From JBBRLA01 sp038231615 (GTDB lineage Bacteria; Myxococcota_A; Polyangia; Palsa-1104; JAEUJZ01): a stretch of DNA of 21,734 nucleotides. The first letter of the stretch is position 1; each line of letters starts with the position of its first letter. The notes below the pieces were generated by a model, which did no database searches, had not been told where the DNA came from, and was given only the letters and a program-made list of their open reading frames with translations. This document shows positions 7,448 through 14,502 of this stretch, one piece after another. The DNA is taken from contig JBBRLA010000051.1 in assembly GCA_038231615.1 (NCBI GenBank), positions 1 to 21,734 on the forward strand, given 5' to 3'. Position numbers and translations under genes: made by a program.

Positions 7448-8499
7448 CACCAGGACCTCATGCGGGAGGAAAGATCGCGCCAGCCCCCGAGTGTGCCGCC
7501 CTTTCCCAGCGCATCGGTGAATCCGCGGCAGGCGGTCCAGCAGTCCTGGCAGCCGCGCAGGGCCTCGTGCTCGACCCGCAGGCGCTGATGCAGTGCGGCC
7601 AGGGACTCGGTGCGGATGTTGCCCACCACCCGGTCGATCTTCTCGATGCACGGGGAGACGTTGCCCACGTGGTCCAGGTTGAAGCTTTGCAGGCCCGCGC
7701 CGCACGCCGGCATCGGTCCGCCGGACAGAAAAGCATCCACCCGGTCGAAGTAGTCGCGGAAGAAACGCACGTGGGGATACCGCTGCCACAGCTCGACCAG
7801 GCGGGGGGAGAGGCCGGGCTGGGGCATCTGGTCTATTCCTGGCCCTGTCCTTGGCCCTGTCGCCGTCCCCTGGCCCCGTCCCCGGCGGAAGCCGGTGGTG
7901 GACAGCAGGGTCACTTGGTGGCCCACCCCCAGCGCGGCGCTGTGCTGGTACAGGGCCTCCAGGTCGTCGGCGTTGTCCCGCATGAGCACCGTCATCACGT
8001 GGACCTGCTTGCCACCATGGGGCGCGGCGTCGCGCAAAAGTTCCACCGCGCGCCAGGCCCGATCGAAGGTGCCGGGGAGGCCGCGCTTGCTGTCGTGGCG
8101 GGCCGCGTCGGGGTAGTCGATGGAGACGCTGGCGTGGGTCAGCCCCGCGGCGAAGAGGGCCGCCGCCTTCTCGCGGTTCATGTGCCAGCCGCTGGTGAAG
8201 AGCACCGGGGTGTGTTTTGCGGCGAAGGCCTCCACGATGGGCAGGATGTCGGGGCGCAGCAGCGGCTCGCCGCCCTCGATGGACACCAGGAAGGTTCCCA
8301 GGCCCGAAAGTTCCTCTGCCACCCGGTTGTATTCGGCGACGGTCAGCTCCTCGTTTCGCGGGGCCGGGTTGGGCCAGAAGTCGCAAAAGCTGCACTTGAG
8401 GTTGCAGCGGTTGGTCACCTGGACCAGCACCTGAAACGGGCGCCGTCGCAGGATGCCCAGGGCGAACGAGGCGTCCTTGCGCGCCTGCGCCAGGTTCAT
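7447..8499 (-). CDS. Radical SAM protein with SPASM/twitch-like C-terminus
   Basis: The 350-aa protein carries the CxxxCxxC cluster motif as CNLKCSFC (Cys32, 36, 39), then GGEP at 76-79. A C-terminal Cys set (266, 284, 317, 320, 324; the last three as CQDCWTAC) is typical of SPASM or twitch auxiliary Fe-S domains. It would cleave SAM to a 5'-deoxyadenosyl radical and oxidise or rearrange a substrate; the substrate is unknown. Residues about 205-222 are a Gly/Arg/Thr-rich low-complexity stretch encoded by repeated GGCCCTG-type units and look like a linker insertion. ATG 8499 overlaps the aminotransferase stop (ATGA) and has GGAG six bases upstream; ATG 8511 is an alternative. It is not a close match to HpnH, which has a different motif context and no such C-terminal cysteines. 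Confidence 0.87.
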   Translation of the reverse strand: MNLAQARKDASFALGILRRRPFQVLVQVTNRCNLKCSFCDFWPNPAPRNEELTVAEYNRVAEELSGLGTFLVSIEGGEPLLRPDILPIVEAFAAKHTPVLFTSGWHMNREKAAALFAAGLTHASVSIDYPDAARHDSKRGLPGTFDRAWRAVELLRDAAPHGGKQVHVMTVLMRDNADDLEALYQHSAALGVGHQVTLLSTTGFRRGRGQGTATGPRTGPGIDQMPQPGLSPRLVELWQRYPHVRFFRDYFDRVDAFLSGGPMPACGAGLQSFNLDHVGNVSPCIEKIDRVVGNIRTESLAALHQRLRVEHEALRGCQDCWTACRGFTDALGKGGTLGGWRDLSSRMRSW

Positions 8500-9908
8500 C
8501 GGAAACTCCATCCCGATGCAAACTGAGCGCCGACCCGGCTGGCCACGTCCTTCAGCAGCGGCGCCAGGTCGCGGTAGTCCGCGAGAATCTCGGCGATGGC
8601 GCCGACGACCTGCCGGATGTGGTGTTCCTCGATGAGAAGCGAGGGTTCCAGTTTCAGCACGTTCCACTCTTGCGAGGCCGGCTGCGCCACTATCCCATGC
8701 TCCAGCAGGCGCACGGCCAGCCACTGCCCCAAAACGTTCTTGGCCACCCCGCGGAAAAGGGCCGGGGCCAGGCGTTGCCACAGGCCCCGGTCGGTGGGAC
8801 CCAGTTCCACCCCGACCAGGAGGCCGCGGCCGCGGACCTCGCGGACCAGGGGGTGTCCGGCCAGGCGCTCTCGCAAAAGATCCACCAGCAGGCGCCCCAT
8901 CCTTTTCGCGTTGCCGATGAGGTCCAGGTGCCCGGGCTTCCCATTGTGCCCGTCCTGAAGGATGCGCAGCGTCTCCAGGGCGGCGGCGCAGCCGAAGGCA
9001 TTGCCGGAGAACGTCGAGCCGTGCAGGTCGAAGCGCTCCATCGTGCCGTAAGCCTTGATGACCAGCTCCCGCGACGTCAGCGCCGCCCCCATCGGCAGGA
9101 GCGAGCCCCCCAGGGACTTGGCCAGCACCAGCACATCGGGAACAAAATCCTCGGCCTGGTACATAAAGAGCGAGCCGGTCCGCCCCAGGCCGGTCTGGAC
9201 CTCGTCGAGGATCAGCAAGGTCCCATGCTTCTTGCACAGGGCCTGCGCCTGCTTCAAATAGTCCGTGGGCGGTAGCACCACGCCGCCCTCGGATTGAATC
9301 GGCTCCACCAGGAACGCAGCGGGGCGTCGCTTGCGCAGCGCCTGTTCCAGAACGGGTAGGTCGCCGAAGGGAATGGCCTCGCACTGCGGCAAGAGCGGCT
9401 CAAAGGGCTGCCGCAGCCGGGGCGCCCCCATCACCGAAAGGGCCCCCAGGTTGGTGCCGTGAAAGCCGCCATTGCAGTACAGAAACGCGGTGCGTCCCGT
9501 GGCCGCGCGGGCCAGCTTCAGCCCCCCCTCCACCGCCTCGGATCCGCTGTTGGCAAAAAGGGACATCGAAAGCGGCGGCCCCGCGGCCTGGGACAACGCC
9601 TCGGCCAGCGCCGCGGCGTGAGGCGAGGGGCCCACATGCAGGACGTTGGGCGCATCCTCAAGCAAAAACTCCCGCAGCCGGGCCACCAGGCGCGGGTGGT
9701 TGTAGCCCAGGTTCACGGATCCGAAGCCTGAGAGAAAGTCGAGGTACTCCCGCCCTTCGTGGTCCCACAGGCTGACCCCTCGGGCACGGACGAAGACCCG
9801 GCCATAGCCGAAGACCCCCAAAAGGCGCACGAAGGCCGGGTTGACGTGCCGCGCATAGGTCTCGGTGGCCGGGTGCGCCGCCGCAGTGTTGCGTGAAAGG
9901 ATGCTCAT
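8496..9908 (-). CDS. Class III PLP-dependent aminotransferase
   Basis: The 470-aa protein has the class III layout: FANSGSEAVEGGLKLAR (118-134) for the phosphate loop, YCNGGFHGTNLGALS (144-158), LILDEVQTGLGRTG (232-245) with Asp235 for the pyridine nitrogen, and Lys264 in LAKSLGGSL as the Schiff-base lysine. Members transfer an amino group to an aldehyde or ketone, often at a chain end or on an omega carbon; the ornithine/acetylornithine subgroup is the commonest. An extra N-terminal segment of about 25 residues and a C-terminal tail make it longer than typical (about 400-430). Its stop and start both form ATGA overlaps with cluster genes, so it belongs to the pathway and points to an amine in the product or an intermediate. 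Confidence 0.9.
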   Translation of the reverse strand: MSILSRNTAAAHPATETYARHVNPAFVRLLGVFGYGRVFVRARGVSLWDHEGREYLDFLSGFGSVNLGYNHPRLVARLREFLLEDAPNVLHVGPSPHAAALAEALSQAAGPPLSMSLFANSGSEAVEGGLKLARAATGRTAFLYCNGGFHGTNLGALSVMGAPRLRQPFEPLLPQCEAIPFGDLPVLEQALRKRRPAAFLVEPIQSEGGVVLPPTDYLKQAQALCKKHGTLLILDEVQTGLGRTGSLFMYQAEDFVPDVLVLAKSLGGSLLPMGAALTSRELVIKAYGTMERFDLHGSTFSGNAFGCAAALETLRILQDGHNGKPGHLDLIGNAKRMGRLLVDLLRERLAGHPLVREVRGRGLLVGVELGPTDRGLWQRLAPALFRGVAKNVLGQWLAVRLLEHGIVAQPASQEWNVLKLEPSLLIEEHHIRQVVGAIAEILADYRDLAPLLKDVASRVGAQFASGWSFR

Positions 9909-10648
9909 AAGACCCCGTCCACCGCCAGCACCTGCCCGGTCAGATAGGTGTTCTCCAGCGCCAGGTGCGCCACCACCGCCGCCACCTCCGCCGGGCGTCC
10001 CAGGCGACGCAGGCCGCTGTGCTTCAGGAATTCCTGCTTGAGCAGCCCGGGGATGGCGCGGCCGATGCCCCCATCCAGCGGGCCCGGCGCCACCAGGTTG
10101 ACCTTGATCCTGGCGGGCCCCAGTTCTTTCGACAGGGCGGTCATCAGGCCCCGCAGGGCCCCCTTGGAGGCGGCGTAGTGGGGTGGGGCGCTGACCGCCT
10201 TGATCACGTCGATGGAACCGATCAGCACGATGTTGCCCCGGGCGGCGGTCAGCGCGGGCAGGAGCTTGCGCACGGCGAAGAAGGCGCTGCGCACGTTCAC
10301 CGCCAGGATCTCTTCCCAGGCGGCAAGATCGATCTCGCCCAGCGTCTCGAAGCCCAGCCGCTCGCTGCCCGGCCGGGTCTCCCCGATGCCCACCGCGTGG
10401 ATCAGCGCATCGACGCCGCAAAGCTCCGCGGAAAGCTCATCCAGGGTTTGCTCCAGCGCCCGGATCTCCCGCACGTCCACTTGCCTGGCAACGCTTTCGG
10501 GGTGCTTCTTGCACAACGCCTGAGCCGCTTCCTTGCCGCGGAGGTAGGTGAAGCCGACCCGCGCCCCGCCCAGCGAAAGGCGCTCGCACACGGCCCGGCC
10601 CACCGCGCCAGAGCCGCCGAGCAGGATGCACCGGGCCCCGTCTTTCAT
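9905..10648 (-). CDS. SDR-family oxidoreductase (ketoreductase-like, copy A)
   Basis: The 247-aa SDR has a variant cofactor loop, LLGGSGAVG (9-17), instead of the canonical TGxxxGIG. The active site is intact: Ser145, Tyr158, Lys162 (YAASK), with Asn118 in AVNVRSA. The end TGQVLAVDGVL matches the FabG C-terminus. HAVG (84-87) replaces NNAG, so it is somewhat divergent. It starts two bases after the stop of the next SDR gene. The two adjacent SDR genes have identical length (744 bp) and similar layout, suggesting an old tandem duplication followed by specialisation. Confidence 0.85.
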   Translation of the reverse strand: MKDGARCILLGGSGAVGRAVCERLSLGGARVGFTYLRGKEAAQALCKKHPESVARQVDVREIRALEQTLDELSAELCGVDALIHAVGIGETRPGSERLGFETLGEIDLAAWEEILAVNVRSAFFAVRKLLPALTAARGNIVLIGSIDVIKAVSAPPHYAASKGALRGLMTALSKELGPARIKVNLVAPGPLDGGIGRAIPGLLKQEFLKHSGLRRLGRPAEVAAVVAHLALENTYLTGQVLAVDGVL

Positions 10649-10650
10649 CG

Positions 10651-11394
10651 TCAAACCCCGCCGTCCATGACCAGGGTCTCGCCGCTCATAAAGCCGTTTT
10701 CGTCGGAAACCAAAAATGCGGCGAAGCGCGCCACCTCTTCCAGGGCGCCCACCCGTCCCAGGGAGCAGTGGTGCAGGTAGTCCGCCAGCCGGTAGTCGGG
10801 CAGGTTGCGCCCCATGCCATCCTCCAGCAGCCCCGGCGCCAGGCACAGGACGCGGATGTTGTGCCGCGCGACCTCCTTGGCCATCGCCCGGGTCATGCCG
10901 GAGATCGCCGCCTTGCTGGCGCAGTAGTGCACCGGGGCGTCGAGCACCCTCATCCCGGCCAGCGATCCCAGGTTGAGAATCGCCCCGCTCTTGTTGCGGA
11001 TCATCCCCCGCAGCACCGCCTTGCTCAGAAGGAAGGTGCCCTTTACGTTCACGTCCATCACGTGGTCGAAGTCCTCCTCCTCGATCAGCGCCAGGGGCAG
11101 GTTCTGGGTGACGCCGGCGTTGTTGACCAGGATGTCGATGCCGCCGAACACCGCCTCCAGGTCCCGGATCATGGTGTCGGTCCCCGCCCGATCCAGCACC
11201 GACACCCGGTAGCCCCGCGCCTCCGCGCCCGCCGCCGCCGCCACGCGCCGCGTCGCCTCCGCGGCCTCCTCGTTGCGGGCATAGGTGAAGGCCACCCGCG
11301 CCCCCGCCTCGGCGAAGACTTTTACCAAAACCTGCCCCAGCCCGCGCGAGCCACCGCTGATCAAGGCGCGCTTGCCTTGCAGGACCTGATTCAT
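10651..11394 (-). CDS. FabG-like SDR-family ketoreductase (copy B)
   Basis: The 247-aa SDR has ISGGSRGLG (12-20) as cofactor loop, NNAG (91-94), and catalytic Ser144, Tyr157 and Lys161 (YCASK). SGETLVMDGGV closes the protein as in FabG. It likely reduces a 3-oxoacyl-ACP or another carbonyl using NADPH. Its ATG overlaps the stop of the first Tes-like radical SAM gene (ATGA). Three SDRs serve one KS here, so at least one probably acts on something other than the routine 3-oxoacyl step. Confidence 0.88.
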   Translation of the reverse strand: MNQVLQGKRALISGGSRGLGQVLVKVFAEAGARVAFTYARNEEAAEATRRVAAAAGAEARGYRVSVLDRAGTDTMIRDLEAVFGGIDILVNNAGVTQNLPLALIEEEDFDHVMDVNVKGTFLLSKAVLRGMIRNKSGAILNLGSLAGMRVLDAPVHYCASKAAISGMTRAMAKEVARHNIRVLCLAPGLLEDGMGRNLPDYRLADYLHHCSLGRVGALEEVARFAAFLVSDENGFMSGETLVMDGGV

Positions 11395-12911
11395 TCCGCC
11401 TCCCGCTTGTGCACCCGCGGCTTGCCCCACACCACCGGATCGCCCACCGGGCCGACGAAGCGTTCGTCCTTGGCGCGGTAGAACATGTTGTAGGCGCAGC
11501 CGGGCATCAGGCGACCATCGGGCAGCGCGTAGTGGGTGCAGCACTTCTTGATGCGGTCAACCTCGAAGGTGTGCTCGTCCATGAAGGCGTGGATGAAGAT
11601 GGTCTTGACCGATCGTTCGCCCAGGCGCAGGCGCTCTTCCAGCTCCAGCACCCGCTCTTCTGGGTACATGACCCGCAGGGTATGCTTCAGCGTCCGCAGG
11701 ATCTTGTCGCCGTCGGGCACCTGCGCCGCGCTGGACCACAGGTCGTCGATGGACCCGCGGATGGCCTGCTCCAGGTCCTGGTCGGGGCTGATGGTGCCGC
11801 GGTTGCACAAAAGGTCCAGGTAGCGGTGCAGGTCGACGAAGCGCGGGAAGGGGACATATCCCTCGTCGGTTTTGAGCAGATAAGTCAGGCCGAAGCAGCT
11901 CGGGTGGGAGCAGGGCAGGGGCAAAAAATCGCTCTGGCGCAAGAGCCCGCCGCTCTGCTCCTCGGCGCAGCGGACGATGTCGGGGATGGTGATGGTGTCC
12001 AAGGGGTTGTGCGGGGCGAAGTGGGCGCCGCCATAGCCGGTGTAGGCCGCCGGCTGGAACATCAACGAGAGGACATGGTCCCGTTCGTAAAGCAGCTTGA
12101 CCGCCGCGCCGATGTCCCCGTCGTTGACCCCCTTGGCCACGGTGGACACCAGGGTGGTCCGCACCCCGGCGCGGGCCAGGTTGTCCAGCGCCCGCTCCTT
12201 GGCGGTCTTCTGATCGCCGGCCCCGCGCAGCACGCGCAGCGCCGGGTTTGACAGGGCGTCAAGCTGGAGGCTCACATAGATCCCGCGCCGGGCCAGTTCT
12301 TCGCAGAAGGCGTAGTCGCTGGCCACGCGCAGCCCGTTGGTCGAGATGGAGATGCGGCCGAACTCGGGGCGCTGGGCGATGTCCAAAAACTCCATGAACT
12401 CTGGGTGCAGGGTGGGCTCGCCGCCAGAGATGTTGATCGTCTCCAGATAGCCTTCCTTCTCGATGAGTCCGTCGATGATGCGGCCGAACTCCTCGCGGGT
12501 CATGTTGTAGTTGTGGCGGTTCTGCACGATGCAGATGGGGCATTCCAGGTTGCAATGGTTGGTGATCTCGATGATCGGCAGGCAGCTGTGCTGCTCGTGA
12601 TCGGCGCAGAGGCCGCAGTCGTCGGGGCAGCCGTGCTTGACCTCGGTGGAGTGGCGGTGCGGAACCGAGCCCGGCTTGGCGAAGGTCAGGGAGCGCAGGA
12701 ACCATTCGGAGTCCCCGGAGATCAGCGCCTCCGACTGTCCGCAGGTGGGGCACTGCTTGCGCAGATAGACCTTGCCGCCGCGGATCATGCGCGCGCCGTC
12801 CACCAGCTTTTTGCACGTGGGGCACATCCCGCGGGAAAATGAGTGGAACACCTCCTTTTCCGCGGCGTCCTTGGTAAAGTGGAACTGTGGCTGCAAGAGG
12901 GGCAGGTGCAT
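11391..12911 (-). CDS. Tes/MJ0619-type radical SAM protein, copy 1
   Basis: The 506-aa protein has the modular layout of the MJ0619/tetraether lipid synthase (Tes) family. An N-terminal metal-ribbon has Cys30/33 (CPTC) and Cys54/57 (CPTC). A GCPDDCGLC element follows (Cys95, 99, 102), then the radical SAM motif CNLECPIC (Cys120, 124, 127) and GGEP (163-166). The C-terminal block has FEVDRIKKCCTHYALPDGR and then PGCAYNMFYR, with cysteines expected to bind an auxiliary cluster. Characterised Tes joins archaeal lipid chains by forming an sp3-sp3 C-C bond; other functions have been proposed for relatives. ATG 12911 has AAGGAG five bases upstream, the strongest ribosome-binding site in the cluster. 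The gene is 16 bp from copy 2. Substrate specificity cannot be read from the sequence. Confidence 0.87.
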   Translation of the reverse strand: MHLPLLQPQFHFTKDAAEKEVFHSFSRGMCPTCKKLVDGARMIRGGKVYLRKQCPTCGQSEALISGDSEWFLRSLTFAKPGSVPHRHSTEVKHGCPDDCGLCADHEQHSCLPIIEITNHCNLECPICIVQNRHNYNMTREEFGRIIDGLIEKEGYLETINISGGEPTLHPEFMEFLDIAQRPEFGRISISTNGLRVASDYAFCEELARRGIYVSLQLDALSNPALRVLRGAGDQKTAKERALDNLARAGVRTTLVSTVAKGVNDGDIGAAVKLLYERDHVLSLMFQPAAYTGYGGAHFAPHNPLDTITIPDIVRCAEEQSGGLLRQSDFLPLPCSHPSCFGLTYLLKTDEGYVPFPRFVDLHRYLDLLCNRGTISPDQDLEQAIRGSIDDLWSSAAQVPDGDKILRTLKHTLRVMYPEERVLELEERLRLGERSVKTIFIHAFMDEHTFEVDRIKKCCTHYALPDGRLMPGCAYNMFYRAKDERFVGPVGDPVVWGKPRVHKREAE

Positions 12912-12927
12912 GGAGACTCCTTCGGGG

Positions 12928-14454
12928 CTAGCGCAACACCGGCAGCGAACGCTTCCGGCCCTCGTCCATGCGCTGCAGCGTCTCGGGCTCCGCGAAGCGC
13001 GGGTCGCGCTCGCGGTAGATCACGTTGTACGAGCAGGTCGGAATGTTTCCCCCGTCGGCCAGGGGCACGCCGATGGAGCACTTCATCACCCGGGCCACGT
13101 CGAAGCTTTCCTCATCCATATGGGAGTGGATGTAGATGCACTTGACCGCCCGCTCCGCCGCCCGGCGCCGTTCTCGCAGGGAAAGAGCCGGCCGATCCGA
13201 GGGGTACAGGTTCCCCACCAGACGCTTGAGCGCCGCCAGCACTGCCTCGCTTTCGGGCAGCGTGTCGGGATCGACCCACAGGCGGTCGATGGCCTCCCGC
13301 AGCACCTGCTCGGTGCGCTCCCGCGGCTCCAGGTACAGGGAGTCCTGCAAGAGATCGTAGACCGTGTTCCGCGGGATGAAGCGAGCGAAGGGGACGTAGG
13401 TGCCGCCCTCGATCAGAAGGACGTAGCAGATCGAGTAGCAATGGGGGTGGGCCAGCGGCGAGGGCACGAAGTCGTTCGGGACGATGCGCCCGTCGGTGTG
13501 CTCCTGGATGCGGCGTTGCAGGTCGGGGGTGGTGATGCGGGCGTTGCGGTCGAAGCCGACGCCGCCCTGCCCGGTGAAGGTCAGGGTATGCATTTCCAGA
13601 GAAATGACGTTGGGCCGCTTCACCACCAAATCCCACAGTTGGCCCACCTCGTCGTCGTTGTAGCCCGCGGCCACCGCCGGCAGGATGGTGGTGCTGACGT
13701 CGTGCGCCTCCAGCATGTCCAGGAGCTTCAGCTTGGCCTTCACCGTGTTGGCCCCGAGCAGCTTCTCGTCCACCTCCCGGCGGAAGGTATCCAGGGACAG
13801 CACGATCCTGGCGTCCAGGGCCGCCACCCGCCGCAGGTAGTCCTCGTCCAGAAGTTTCAGGCCGTTGGTGGACACCGTCAGCCGCTCAATGCCGGCGGCC
13901 CGCGCCATCTCCAAAAGTTCCACGAAATGCGGGTGGACGGTGGGTTCGCCACCGGTGAAGTTGATGATGTCCAGCTCGTGGTGCTGCTTCAGCAGGTTGT
14001 CGAGGAGCGTCTGGAACTCCTCCTTGGACATGTGGTGCGCCCCCTCGTTCTTGTTCACCGTGTAGCAGATGGGGCAGTCCAGGTTACAGGCGGAGGTGAT
14101 CGGCACCACTGGCATCGCCACCTTCTGCTGGTGCGAGGCGCAGGGCCCGCAGTCGAAGGGGCAGCCGAGTTCCACCTTGCGCCGGTCCTCCGGCGGGTCC
14201 GCCGGCGAGAGGAACGAGAGCGCGTCCAAATACCAGTCCACGGAGGAGGAGATCATCACCTCCTGCTTCCCATGGCCGGGGCAAAATTTGTCGAGAAAGA
14301 CCTGCTTGTCCCGGAAGATGATCTTGGCGTCCACCGCGCGCTTGCACTGGGCGCAGAGCGACTTGGTCATCGAGTAATAGACGTGGTCGGTGAATCCCCT
14401 GGGTTTTGGCCGGTCGCGGGTTTCAGCCAGGTTCTCGGCGAGCACTGTGGCCAT
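12928..14454 (-). CDS. Tes/MJ0619-type radical SAM protein, copy 2
   Basis: The 508-aa paralogue of its neighbour has the same order of elements. The N-terminal ribbon is Cys34/37 (CAQC) and Cys58 followed by His61 (CPGHG), unlike the all-Cys ribbon of copy 1. GCPFDCGPC follows (Cys98, 102, 105), then CNLDCPIC (Cys123, 127, 130) and GGEP (168-171). A C-terminal block has FDVARVMKCSIG and then PTCSYNVIYR. The CC pair of copy 1 is a single Cys here. The ATG at 14454 is chosen; TTG 14490 is in frame but would begin inside a hairpin. By family it may catalyse radical coupling or methyl/methylene transfer chemistry on lipid-like chains; the real reaction is unknown. Confidence 0.86.
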   Translation of the reverse strand: MATVLAENLAETRDRPKPRGFTDHVYYSMTKSLCAQCKRAVDAKIIFRDKQVFLDKFCPGHGKQEVMISSSVDWYLDALSFLSPADPPEDRRKVELGCPFDCGPCASHQQKVAMPVVPITSACNLDCPICYTVNKNEGAHHMSKEEFQTLLDNLLKQHHELDIINFTGGEPTVHPHFVELLEMARAAGIERLTVSTNGLKLLDEDYLRRVAALDARIVLSLDTFRREVDEKLLGANTVKAKLKLLDMLEAHDVSTTILPAVAAGYNDDEVGQLWDLVVKRPNVISLEMHTLTFTGQGGVGFDRNARITTPDLQRRIQEHTDGRIVPNDFVPSPLAHPHCYSICYVLLIEGGTYVPFARFIPRNTVYDLLQDSLYLEPRERTEQVLREAIDRLWVDPDTLPESEAVLAALKRLVGNLYPSDRPALSLRERRRAAERAVKCIYIHSHMDEESFDVARVMKCSIGVPLADGGNIPTCSYNVIYRERDPRFAEPETLQRMDEGRKRSLPVLR

Positions 14455-14470
14455 CTGCGCTTTGTAGCAC

Positions 14471-14500
14471 TGCGCGCTTTTTTCGCGCAAGCGAATTCGC
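14471..14500. promoter_or_regulatory. Adjacent dyads in the only wide gap of the upstream cluster
   Basis: TGCGCG (14471-14476) and CGCGCA (14484-14489) flank a T-rich 7-base loop. Immediately beside them GCGAATTCGC (14491-14500) is a perfect 10-bp palindrome. They fill the 48-bp gap between the membrane-protein stop and the ATG of Tes copy 2. No T-tract follows on the minus strand, so this is more likely a protein-binding site or RNA processing point than a terminator. Confidence 0.4.
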
Positions 14501-14502
14501 GG

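Noticed and set aside
7447..9908. Hopanoid side-chain genes hpnH/hpnO (radical SAM plus class III aminotransferase)
   Set aside because: The radical SAM protein has SPASM-like C-terminal cysteines and a different motif context from HpnH, and no squalene-hopene cyclase or other hpn gene is nearby.
12928..14490. Longer start (TTG 14490) for Tes copy 2
   Set aside because: It begins next to the hairpin/palindrome with no ribosome-binding site and adds residues not expected before the family's N-terminal ribbon; ATG 14454 is preferred, though not certain.
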